Source of the DNA: Streptomyces sp. 846.5
GTDB lineage: Bacteria > Actinomycetota > Actinomycetes > Streptomycetales > Streptomycetaceae
Direction: 5' to 3'
Assembly (NCBI RefSeq): GCF_004365705.1
Contig: NZ_SOBN01000002.1
Coordinates: 558,001-622,000 of the forward strand
DNA: 64,000 nt
A program made the position numbers and the translations under genes. A model generated the notes under the pieces. The model saw only the letters and a program-made list of their open reading frames with translations, was not told the origin of the DNA and did not search any database. Position 1 is the stretch's first letter, and each line of letters starts with the position of its first letter. Of the stretch, positions 12,205 to 21,330 are shown piece after piece.

Positions 12205-12814
12205 CAGTGTGGCCGAGGACAGGCGACCGTTCACGACCACAGCCCGGCGGGCGCAGATCGTGCAGGCCGCGATAGAGACCATCGCCGAGGTCGGTTTCTC
12301 ACGGGCCTCGTTCGCGCGGATCGCGGAACGGGCGGAGCTGAGCAGCACGCGGCTGATCTCGTACCACTTCGCCGGCAAGGACGAGTTGATCCAGCAGGTG
12401 GTCGGGGAAGTGTCGTCCGCGCTCGGCGCCTTCGTGTCCGACAAGGTGGACGGCCAGGGCACGGCCGCGGCGGCGCTGCGCGCCTACATCGAGGCCAAGG
12501 TCGAGTTCGTCGCGAGCCACCGCACGCAGATGAAGGCACTGCTGTCGATCTTCCTCAGCGGCGGGCTGCACTACGACTCGGCGACCGACCAGAGTGTCGT
12601 CTCCCCGGTCGAGGGCATCCTGCGCCAGGGTCAGTCCGGCGGCGAGTTCCGGGACTTCGACGCACATGTGATGGCGACGACCATTCAGCGAGCCGTCGAC
12701 GGGCTGCCGTTCATGCTGGAGGCCGACCCCGACCTGGACCTGCGCCACCACGCGCGGGAACTGGTGACCTTGTTCGAATTGGCCACGCGCCAGGATCTAC
12801 TGGAGTGCACATGA
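12194..12814 (+). CDS. TetR/AcrR family transcriptional regulator, 206 aa
   Basis: The N-terminal helix-turn-helix region is typical of TetR: RRAQIVQAAIETIAEVGF, then FARIAERAELSSTRLISYHFAGKDELI (residues about 18-62 from this start). A variable ligand-binding helical domain follows. It is probably a repressor that responds to a small molecule, perhaps the pathway product or an intermediate; the ligand cannot be inferred. ATG 12194 is preferred because a promoter-like element ends just upstream. An in-frame GTG at 12155 would add 13 residues overlapping that promoter, and GTG at 12209 would start nearer the conserved domain. The stop overlaps the next start (ATGA, 12811-12814), so the two are translationally coupled. 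It is a plus-strand island among minus-strand PKS genes. Likely targets are its own operon and possibly the divergent PKS A gene. Confidence 0.88.
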   Translation: MQVTSVAEDRRPFTTTARRAQIVQAAIETIAEVGFSRASFARIAERAELSSTRLISYHFAGKDELIQQVVGEVSSALGAFVSDKVDGQGTAAAALRAYIEAKVEFVASHRTQMKALLSIFLSGGLHYDSATDQSVVSPVEGILRQGQSGGEFRDFDAHVMATTIQRAVDGLPFMLEADPDLDLRHHARELVTLFELATRQDLLECT

Positions 12815-13536
12815 GCAACAGCGAAGAGCCCCAGGGCAACCTCGGTCTGCACGTGGTCGCCATGCTGGTGGTCGACCTGGCCGGGCCGATCGCCCTCTAC
12901 TACGGCCTGCACGCGGCCGGCGTCGGGAACGTGCTCGCCCTCACCGCCGGGACGGTGCCACCACTGCTGAACACGGTGGTGAAGTTCGCCAGGAAGCGGA
13001 AGGTCGACTCGCTGGGGCTGTTCGTCGCGGCCGTCATGGTGCTGAGCATCATCGTCTCTCTGATCACCAACAGCCCCCGGTTCCTGCTGTTCAAGGAGGG
13101 ATGGCTGACCGGCGCGGCCGGTGTGGGCTTCCTGGTCTCGCTGTGGGGCCGCCGACCGCTGGCCTTCAGCTTCTCCCGTCCGCTGCTGGAGCGACGGTTC
13201 TCCAACGGGTCGGAGACCTGGGACGATCTGTGGGACCGGGTGCCGCAGTTCCGCCGGATCTGGCACGTGTCCACGGTCTTCTGGGGCGTGGGTCTGATCC
13301 TGGACGCCGGCCTGCGGGTGGGCATCGCCTACGCCCTGCCGGTCAACATGGTCCCGCTGTGGAACGGAATCCAGTACGGCGTCTTCACCCTGGTCCTGCT
13401 GGTGATCACCAACATCTACCACGCCAACTCCGGCCTCTGGGAGATCCTCGCAGGCAGCAGTCCGGGGGCGGACGCGGCCCCGGACTCCGCCGAGCAGGCG
13501 ACAGCCGGCCAGGACGCCCCGTCGAGCAACCGCTGA
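12811..13536 (+). CDS. Six-helix integral membrane protein coupled to the TetR gene (VC0807/intracellular septation-like), 241 aa
   Basis: The start ATG overlaps the tetR stop by four bases. Predicted membrane segments lie at about residues 11-33, 37-58, 67-86, 98-113, 152-176 and 181-204. Between the fourth and fifth is a cytosolic stretch rich in Arg and aromatics (residues about 114-150, with SRPLLERRF and WDDLWDRVP). The C-terminus is a hydrophilic Ala/Ser/Pro-rich tail. The layout resembles VC0807-type proteins (related to intracellular septation protein A), which in actinomycetes often sit beside TetR genes; that family call is from memory of the pattern. Function is unknown. Coupling suggests the regulator controls its amount, and export or resistance is possible but unproven. 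It has no transporter signature such as a Walker or MFS motif. Confidence 0.8.
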   Translation: MSNSEEPQGNLGLHVVAMLVVDLAGPIALYYGLHAAGVGNVLALTAGTVPPLLNTVVKFARKRKVDSLGLFVAAVMVLSIIVSLITNSPRFLLFKEGWLTGAAGVGFLVSLWGRRPLAFSFSRPLLERRFSNGSETWDDLWDRVPQFRRIWHVSTVFWGVGLILDAGLRVGIAYALPVNMVPLWNGIQYGVFTLVLLVITNIYHANSGLWEILAGSSPGADAAPDSAEQATAGQDAPSSNR

Positions 13537-13551
13537 CCGTCGGCCCGGCCT

Positions 13552-13596
13552 CAGCCGACAGCCCGACCGCCGTGCGGGCGGTCGGGCTGTCGGCTG
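13552..13596. terminator. Strong bidirectional hairpin terminator
   Basis: A perfect 20-bp stem, arms 13552-13571 and 13577-13596, encloses a 5-base loop (GTGCG). It starts 16 bases after the membrane-protein stop and ends 34 bases before the ferredoxin stop, so it separates convergent transcripts. There is no U-tract on either side, as is common in Streptomyces. Confidence 0.85.
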
Positions 13597-13614
13597 TCGG
13601 CTGTCGGCTGTCGG
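13587..13614. repeat. 7-bp tandem repeat CTGTCGG, four copies
   Basis: Four perfect head-to-tail copies begin inside the distal arm of the terminator stem and extend past it. The pattern looks like slippage expansion of the stem sequence. It lies outside any gene. Confidence 0.85.
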
Positions 13615-13630
13615 CTGGAGCCGGTGTGGT

Positions 13631-13831
13631 TCAGGCGTCCTCGTGGAGCCCGATAGCGCCGGAGGGGCAGATCAGTTCGGCCTCGCGGACGTAGCCGAGC
13701 AGGTGCTCGGGCGGGTTGCTGAGCAGCAGTTCCACCAGGCCGTCCGTCTCATTCTGCTCGAACACCGCGTCGGCGGCCATCACACAGTTCCCGGCACCCA
13801 CACAGCGCTGCCGGTCGATCGTGATCTTCAT
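13631..13831 (-). CDS. [3Fe-4S] ferredoxin, P450 redox partner, 66 aa
   Basis: A small acidic protein with Cys10, Cys16 and Cys55-Pro56 in the order C-x5-C-x38-C-P. The flanking VGAGNC, AVFEQ and CPSGAI patterns are typical of actinomycete three-cysteine ferredoxins that carry electrons to cytochrome P450 enzymes. The ATG at 13831 has a good ribosome site (GAGGAGAG, about 5 bases upstream). It follows the glycosyltransferase by 98 bp on the same strand and is probably in the same transcript, ended by the hairpin at 13552-13596. No P450 is present in this window, so its partner should lie elsewhere in the cluster and carry out late oxidation of the macrolide. Length is normal for the family. 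Confidence 0.92.
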   Translation of the reverse strand: MKITIDRQRCVGAGNCVMAADAVFEQNETDGLVELLLSNPPEHLLGYVREAELICPSGAIGLHEDA

Positions 13832-13929
13832 CGGTCTCTCCTCATCATCATGGTCAGGCGAACCGGGGCCTCGCCCGGGGGCCGGGTCGGGTAGGGCTTC
13901 GGGGGCTGATGGCTCAGGGGCTCCGGGCC
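13832..13929. other. Spacer between glycosyltransferase and ferredoxin
   Basis: A 98-bp non-coding spacer carrying the ferredoxin ribosome site (GAGGAGAG on the minus strand, about 13837-13844). I see no terminator or clear promoter, so co-transcription is likely. Confidence 0.6.
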
Positions 13930-15180
13930 TCAGCGGGAGGCTGTCATCCGCTCCAGGACGGGCACCAGGTCGTGCGGGCTCGGCATGGACTCGGACTCCG
14001 CGCGCAGCCGCTCGGCGGCGTCCGCGAAGCCCGGCTCGGCGATCATCCGGCGGATGCTCGCGAGTACCTGGTCGGCGGTGACGTCGCGGTGGTGCAGATA
14101 GAGGCCGGCTCCGCTCTGCTCCAGGGTCTGCGCCCGCAGCACGTGGTCGGAGACGGACGTCGACACGATCAACTGCGGCACCCCGCAGACCAGCGCGGTC
14201 GCGTAGGAGCCGTAGCCGCCGTGGTGGATCACCGCCGAACAGCTGGGGAGCAGGGTGTGCAGGGCGACCGAGTCGACCACCCGGGCGTTGCCGGGCACCG
14301 CGCCGAGGGCCTCGCGCTGGGCCGGCAGCAGCGCCGCCACGACTTCGAGGTCCTCGCCCGACAGGGCTTCGAGGATGTCCGGCACCGACACGTAGTCGCC
14401 GCCGTAGTCCTCGGTGTTGGACGCCCCGAGGCTCAGGCACACCCTCGGCCGCTTCGGCGCGTCCCGCAGCCAGTCCCACACCACAGCCGGGCCGTTGTAG
14501 GGGATATGACGCATCGGCAGTTCGCGGGAGGCGGTCGGCATCCGCACGCTTCCCGGCAGCGAGGTGATGGTGGCCTGGCCGTGCAGCATCTCCTCGTCGC
14601 AGCCGAAGCCGAAGGGCTTGGACTGCTCGGTCAGCCAGTCGGCCAACGGGTCCACTCGCTCTCCCTCCGGGGCGGCTGCCATCAGCTCCAGGAAGGTGTT
14701 CCGGGTGCGCCCCCAGACGTCCTCGCACCACATCAACCGGGCGTGGGCCGCGCCGCTGATCCGTGCCGCGATGGCGCCGGCGTAGGCGAGCGGGTCGCGC
14801 ACCACCAGGTCCGGCTTCCAGCTCTCGGCGAACGCCGCCAGGTCCTTGACCATGGAGTCGTTGTAGACGGCGAAGGCGTAGGGCACGCTCAACTCGTAGC
14901 GCTCGCGCAGTTCGGCCCAGTCCACCTGGCCGGGCTCGCAGCGGCTCCAGTTGGTGCTGGCGAAGTCCTGCGACTCGCGGTAGGCGGTCATGTCCTTGTA
15001 GATGTCGTGGTCCTCCCCGACCGGGACGGCGGTCAACCCGGTGCCGGTGACCGACGCGGTCAGCCGCGGCGAGCTGGCCACCCGCACCTCGTGTCCTGCC
15101 GTGGTCAACGCCCATGCCAGCGGCGTCATGCAGAACAGGTGCGACTTCTCGGACAGGGTGACGAACAGGACGCGCATCAT
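13930..15180 (-). CDS. Macrolide glycosyltransferase (GT1 family, EryCIII/DesVII/TylM2-like), 416 aa
   Basis: Predicted to transfer a TDP-activated deoxysugar to the macrolactone in the cytosol. The N-terminal Rossmann half begins [16 protein letters not shown], with PLAWAL and GHEVRVA as in macrolide glycosyltransferases. The C-terminal donor half has HHGGYGSY near residues 318-325 (acceptor and nucleotide-sugar loop), followed by GVPQLIV. Length is normal. The start codon overlaps the PKS D stop (ATGA, 15177-15180), and a second ATG follows immediately at 15177, so translation is coupled to the thioesterase-bearing PKS. EryCIII- and DesVII-type enzymes often need a P450-like helper protein; none is seen here. 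The sugar cannot be deduced, and no sugar-biosynthesis genes are in the window. Confidence 0.92.
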   Translation of the reverse strand: MMRVLFVTLSEKSHLFCMTPLAWALTTAGHEVRVASSPRLTASVTGTGLTAVPVGEDHDIYKDMTAYRESQDFASTNWSRCEPGQVDWAELRERYELSVPYAFAVYNDSMVKDLAAFAESWKPDLVVRDPLAYAGAIAARISGAAHARLMWCEDVWGRTRNTFLELMAAAPEGERVDPLADWLTEQSKPFGFGCDEEMLHGQATITSLPGSVRMPTASRELPMRHIPYNGPAVVWDWLRDAPKRPRVCLSLGASNTEDYGGDYVSVPDILEALSGEDLEVVAALLPAQREALGAVPGNARVVDSVALHTLLPSCSAVIHHGGYGSYATALVCGVPQLIVSTSVSDHVLRAQTLEQSGAGLYLHHRDVTADQVLASIRRMIAEPGFADAAERLRAESESMPSPHDLVPVLERMTASR

Positions 15181-18100
15181 GCTCCCTCGGATCGGTGGCC
15201 GGTCGCCGGGTCGGACGGCAGCACGTCGCCCAACCAGGTCAGCACGGCCTCGGCCGTGGTCCCGGCGTGGGACTCCATCATGGTGAAGTGGTTTCCGACG
15301 ACATCGACGACCTTCGTCGCCTTGTCCCAGCTGCTCTGCCACTCCTCCGGCCGCAGCAGGCCGGCCTGCTCGACAGTCACCGGCGCCTCGGTGGGGCGCA
15401 CCAGCACCACCGGGGCGGCCAGGTCGTCGGGGGCCCACTCGTCCACGACGCGGATGTACCAACTCATGGCGCTCAGGCGGTCGCTGTCCATATAGGCGAA
15501 CATCGACTCCCGGTCGAACATGCCGCCGATCATCTCGCCGGTGAAGCGGATGAACGGCGAGTCCACGCCAGGCATATAGGTGTCCAGCAGGACGACCGCC
15601 GCGGCTGGCGTGCCGGCCTGCTCCAGACAATGGGCGGCGGCAAGGGCCAGGATCCCGCCGGAGGACGATCCGAGCAGCACGAAGGGCTTGCCGTCCGCGC
15701 ACCGCATCGCTGCCTCCGCCTGCACCTGGGCGACGGCTTCGAGCGAAGCCGGGAGCGACTCACCGCGGCCGAAGCCGGGGGTGGGCAGCGCCCAGACGTC
15801 GCGTTCGCCGCGGAAGGTGCCGGCGAAACGGGCGTACTGGTGAACCCCGGCCAGGGCGACATAGGAGCTGAAGCAGATCAGGCTCGCTCCGGCCCCGGCG
15901 CCGCCGGCGGCCAGTTTGACGCCCCTGGGGGCGCGGTCCAGGTCGGCCGGACCGTTGAAGACCGAGCGCAGCTCGGCGGCCGCCTGCAGCAGGGCGAAGC
16001 CCTGGTCGATCCGGTCGAGCTCGCAGGCCTTGCGGAACAGCGCGCCCAGGGTGTCCTCGGACTGGGCGCTGTGGGCGCTCTGGCCCGGGACGGGCGCGGC
16101 ATCCACGGTGCCGCCCGCGCTCGGGGAGTCGTCCGCGACGAGTTCCTCGGTCAGGTGGTCGGCCAGCGCGTCGGGGGTGTCGAAGTCGAACACCAACGTG
16201 GGCGGCAGTCGCAGCCCGGTGACCGCGTTGAGCTGGTTGCGCAGCTCCACGGCGGTCAGCGAATCGAAGCCCAGCTCGGCGAAGTGCCGGTCCGGTGTGA
16301 CGTCCGCGACCGAGGCATGGCCGAGGACGGCGGCCACCTGACCGCGCACCAGGTCGAGCAGGATCTGTCGCCGCTCCTCCTCGGTGCGGCCGGACAGCTG
16401 CGCGGCCAGCGGGACGGGGGAAGAGGTCCCGCCGGCGGTCCGCCGCCCGGCGGGCCTGGCCGCCGGGCGCAGCACCGCGCCGTTGCCGCCCCGCACGGCG
16501 CCCTGCCCCAGCGCGACGAGCGCGGCGATCGGGACGTTCAGGGCGGCGTCGAACAGCGCCAGGCCCTCCTCCGGGGAGAGCGGGCGCATCCCGTTGCGGG
16601 CCATCCGCTCCAGGTCGGTGTCCGTGAGACCCGCCGTCATCCCGGCGTTGCCGCCCCACAGTCCCCAGGCCAGGGAAGTGGCCGGCAGGCCCACCGCGCG
16701 GCGGTGCTGGCTCAGCCCGTCCAGGAAGGTGTTGGCGGCGGCGTAGGCGGACTGGCCGGCCGAGCCGAAGGTTCCGGCCGCCGAGGAGAACAACACGAAC
16801 GCGGACAGGTCCAGCTCCGCGGTGAGCTCGTGCAGCAGCCAGGCGGCGTCGGCCTTGGGCCGGAGCACCCGGTCCAGTTGGTCGGCGCTGATGGTGGTGA
16901 GTGTCCCGTCGTCCACGACGCCGGCGACATGCACGACGGCGGTGAGCGGGTGCTCGGCGGGGACGGTGCCCAGCAGTTCGGCGACGGCCGCGCGGTCGGC
17001 GGCGTCGCAGGACACCAGCCGGACGTCCGCGCCCTGGCCGGTCAGCTCGGCGACGAGCGCTTCGGCGTCCGGCGCGTCGGGTCCGCTTCGGCTGGTGAGC
17101 AGCAGGTGGCGGGCTCCGTGCGCGGCGACGAGATGGCGGGCCATCAGGCTGCCCAGGGCGCCGGTCGCGCCGGTGACCAGCACGGTGCCGTTCGCGTCGA
17201 TGGTGGCGCGGTCGGCCGCCGCGCCATTCTGAACCGGCGTCAGCGCGGCCAGCCGCAGCGCGTCGTCGCGCAGCACCGCCTGCGGGTGTGCGGCGGCGAT
17301 CGCGGCGAGCAGGTCGGGCAGCGAGGTCTCGCTGCCGGGCAGGTCGATCAGCTGCAGTCGGCCGGGGTGCTCCAACTGGGCGGATCGGACCAGGCCCCAT
17401 ACGGATGCCGCCGCCAGGTCCGTCACATCCTCGCCGGGTTCTGCCGCGACAGCACCTTCGGTGACGATCACCAGCCGGGAGGTGACGAACCGTTCGTCGG
17501 TGACCCAGCGGCGGCAGACGTCGAGGACATCGGTGAGCAGCGCGCGCACCGCCTCGGGGACGGCCAGCCCGCGACGGACGTCGCTGTCACAGACCAGCAG
17601 GACGGCCTCGGGCATCGTCATGCCGGTGTCGAAGGCAGCGGCGAGGGCGTCGATGTCGGCGTAGGACTCCAGCTGGACGCCGCCGACGTCCAGCGCCGCA
17701 GCGACCCCGCTACCGCCCTGGCCCAGCAGCCCCCAGCGCAGGGTCTCGGCCGCCGGGACCAGCAGCTCGGAGGTGGACACCTGCCAGTCCAGCGTCAGCA
17801 GCGAGTCCCGGGCGCCGGGGCCCGAGTGCCGCAACTGGTCCGCTCCGACCTTGCGCAGCACCAGGGTGTCGGCGGTGGCGACCAGTTCGCCGGCGGTGTC
17901 CGTCACGGTGACGGAGTACTCGTCGTGGCGGCCGGTCGGCGCCAGGTGGGCGCGCAGCGCGGTGGCGCCCACGGCGTGCAGCGACACCCCACTCCAGGCG
18001 AACGGCAGCATCGGGTCCGCGGAGACGCCCTCCACGCCGATCAGGGCGCCCACGAGGAGCGACTGCAGCCCGGCGTCCAGCAGCGCGGGGTGGAGGCCGT

Positions 18101-21100
18101 AGCGGGCGGCCTCGGCGCGGTGCTGCTCGGGGATGGCGACCTCGGCGAAAATCTCCGGGCCGCGCTCCCAGACCGCTTGCAGGCCCTGGAAGGCCGGCCC
18201 GTAGGAGAAACCGGACTGCGCGAAGCGCTGGTACCAGTCGTGGGTCGGTATCGGGGTCGCACCGCTCGGGGGCCAGGCCGTCGAGGCCGGCGCGGGCTGC
18301 GCCGCCGCCTCCTGGGTCAGCAGGCCCTGGGCGTGGCGGATCCACGGCTCGTCCGGCCCCGCCTCGGCCGGCCGCGAGTGCACGGTGAACGGCCGCTGCT
18401 CGGAGTCGTCCGCCTCGTGCACCTCCAGTTGCAGTTGGACGGCGCCGTGCTCGGGCAGCACGAGCGGTGTCTCCAGGGTCAGTTCGGCCAGGCGGCTGCA
18501 GCCGACGCGGTCGCCGGCGTGGATGGCGAGGTCCAGATAGGCGGTGGCGGGCAGGATCACCCGACCCAGCACCGCATGGTCCGCGAGCCAGGGGTGGGAC
18601 CGGGTGCCGAGCCTGCCGGTGAACACCACGCTGCCGGACTCCACCAGGGTGACGGCGGCGCCGAGCAGGGGATGGCCGGCGTCGTCGAGTCCGGCCGCGC
18701 CCAGGTCGCCGGTCCAGGGCGCTCCGTCGAGCCAGTAGCTCTTGCGCTGGAAGGCGTAGGTGGGGAGCGCGACGCGTCCGGCGCCGGGGAAGAGGGCCGC
18801 CCAGTCGACGTCGACGCCGTGGGTGAACAGCCCGGCCATGGCCGTGAGCAGCGCGGTCAGCTCCGGGCGGTCCTTGCGCAGGGCCGGGACCAGCAGGGCG
18901 TCGTCGTCAGCCAGGCAGCCCAGGGCCATCGCGGTCAGCGTGCCGTCGGGGCCCAGCTCCAGGAAGCGGGTGACCTTGTGCTGCTCCAACCAGCGCACCC
19001 CGTCGGCGAATCGGACCGCCTCCCGGACATGTCCCACCCAGTACTCGGGCGACATCAGCTGCTCGGCAGTGGCCAGTTCACCGGTGACGTTGGAGACCAC
19101 GGCGAGACGGGGTTCCTGGTAGGTGAGGCCGTCCGCGACCTGGCGGAACTCCTGGAGCATCGGCTCCATCAGCGGGGAGTGGAAGGCATGACTGACGCGC
19201 AGTCGGGTCGCCTTGCGGCCCAGGCCCCGGACGTGTTCGGCGATCTCGTCGACTGCGCCCTCGGCACCGGAGACCACGACGGCGTTCGTGCCGTTGACGG
19301 CCGCGATACCAACATCGTCGCCCAGGAGCTGCAGAATCTCTGCCTCGGATGCCTGGAGGGCCGCCATCGCACCGCCGGCCGGCAGTGCCTGCATCAGCCG
19401 TCCGCGCGCCGCGACCAGGCGGCAGGCGTCCTCCAGTGTCAGCACGCCCGCCACATGGGCTGCGGCCAGTTCGCCGATGGAGTGGCCGACCAGGTAGTCC
19501 GGGGTGATCCCCCAGGACTCGACCAGCCGGAACAGCGCCACCTCGACCGCGAACAGCGCCGGTTGCGCGAACGCGGTGCTGTTCAGCGCCTCGGCGTCCG
19601 CGCCGAACACCACCTCCCGCAGTGGAGTGTCGACCAGCGCGCAGACCGCGTCGAAGGCCTCGGCGAACACCGGGAACGCCTCATACAGCTCCCGGCCCAT
19701 CCCCAGCCGCTGTGAGCCCTGGCCCGCGAACAGGAACGCCGTGCGGCCACCCGACCGGGCCGACCCCACCACCGCGTTCGGCGCGCTCCCGCCGTCCGCC
19801 ACCGTGGCGAGCCCGCTCAGCAGTTCCGCGTGGTCGCCGCCCAGCACCACCGCCCGGTGCTCGAACAGCGACCGCGTCGTCACCAGCGAGGCAGCGACGT
19901 CGTGCAGCCCCGCCTCGTCATCGACGAACCCGGTCAGCCGCTCCGCCTGGCCGCGCAGTGCTTCGGCGGTCCTGCCGCTCAGCACCCACGGGACGACGCT
20001 GGGACGATGCACCGGTTCGTCCGGTGTGGGTTCCGGCTCGCGCGGGGCCTCCTGCAGGATGGTGTGCGCGTTGGTGCCGCTGATGCCGAACGAGGACACG
20101 CCCGCGCGGCGGGGTCGGCCCTCGTCCGCGGGCCATTCGCGCGGGGCAGTCAGCAGCTCGACCGCGCCGACCGACCAGTCCACGTGCGTGGACGGCTCGT
20201 CGACGTGCAGGGTCTGCGGCAGTACGCCGTGCTGGAGGGCCAGCACCATCTTGATCACACCGGCCGCACCGGCCGCCGCCTGGGTATGGCCGATGTTCGA
20301 CTTCACCGAGCCCAACCACACTGGCCGGTCCGCGGGCCGGTCCTGACCGTAGGTGGCCAGCAACGCCTGCGCCTCGATCGGGTCACCCAGCGTCGTGCCC
20401 GTGCCGTGCGCCTCCACCACGTCCACATCGGACGCCGAGAGTCCCGCGCCCGCCAGAGCCTGCCGGATCACCCGCTGCTGCGAGGGGCCGTTCGGGGCGG
20501 TCAGACCGTTCGACGCACCGTCCTGGTTCACCGCGGACCCGGCGACGACCGCCAGCACCGCATGCCCGTTGCGCCGCGCGTCCGACAACCGCTCGACCAG
20601 CAGCATCCCCGCACCCTCTGAGAAACCCGCACCGTCCGCCTGGTCCGCGAACGCCTTGCACCGACCATCGGCCGCCAACCCGCGCTGACGACTGAAGTCC
20701 AGGAACAGACCCGGCGTCGACATCACCGTCACACCACCCGCGAGGGCGAGATCGCACTCACCCGAACGCAACGCCTGCACCGCCAGATGCAGCGCCACCA
20801 GCGCCGACGAACACGCCGTATCCACCGTCACCGCCGGCCCCTCCAACCCGAAGGTGTAGGAGACACGGCCGGACATCACGCTCGCGGAGTTGCCGGTGCC
20901 GAGATGCCCTGCCACGTCCTGGGCGGCTGCCAGCGGGCGGGAGGAGTAGTCCTGGTAGTTGGTCCCGGCGAACACGCCGGTCCGGCTGCCGCGCAGCGAG
21001 ACCGGGTCGATACCGGCCCGCTCGAACGCCTCCCACGAGGTCTCCAGCAGCAACCGCTGCTGCGGATCCATCGCGAGGGCCTCGCGCGGGGAGATGCCGA

Positions 21101-21330
21101 AGAACGCCGGGTCGAAGTAGGACACCCGGTCCAGGAAGCCGCCGCCGCGCGTCGACACCCGCCCCGGCTGACCGGGATCGGGGTCGTAGAGGGACTCGAC
21201 GTCCCAGCCCCGGTCGGTCGGCCAGTCGGCGATCGCGTCCACGCCGCCGGACAACAGCTGCCAGAAGTCCTCCGGCGTCTCCACCTTGCCCGGGAAGCGG
21301 CAGCTCATCGCCACGATCGCGATCGGGTCG
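15177..21330 (-). other. PKS D module D2: KS-AT(malonyl)-DH-KR-ACP-TE
   Basis: KS Cys about 20810 in TACSSA; AT GHSIGE about 19475, HAFHS about 19185; DH HxxxGxxxxP about 18570 and DAGLQ; KR GATGALG about 17170 with VDD and SAYAAAN; ACP GFDSL about 16265; TE Ser about 15665. Predicted to form an alpha,beta-unsaturated ester. The KS-AT part is nearly identical to that of module Me in gene B. Confidence 0.9.

Noticed and set aside
11470-13536. Long plus-strand frame that reads through into the membrane protein, as if it were a 688-residue protein
   Set aside because: Its first part is antisense to PKS A and its middle overlaps tetR out of frame. The real start is the ATG at 12811 overlapping the tetR stop.
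13631-15115. A 494-codon minus-strand frame ending in the ferredoxin
   Set aside because: Everything before 13831 is an out-of-frame shadow of the glycosyltransferase. The ferredoxin has its own ATG and a good ribosome site.
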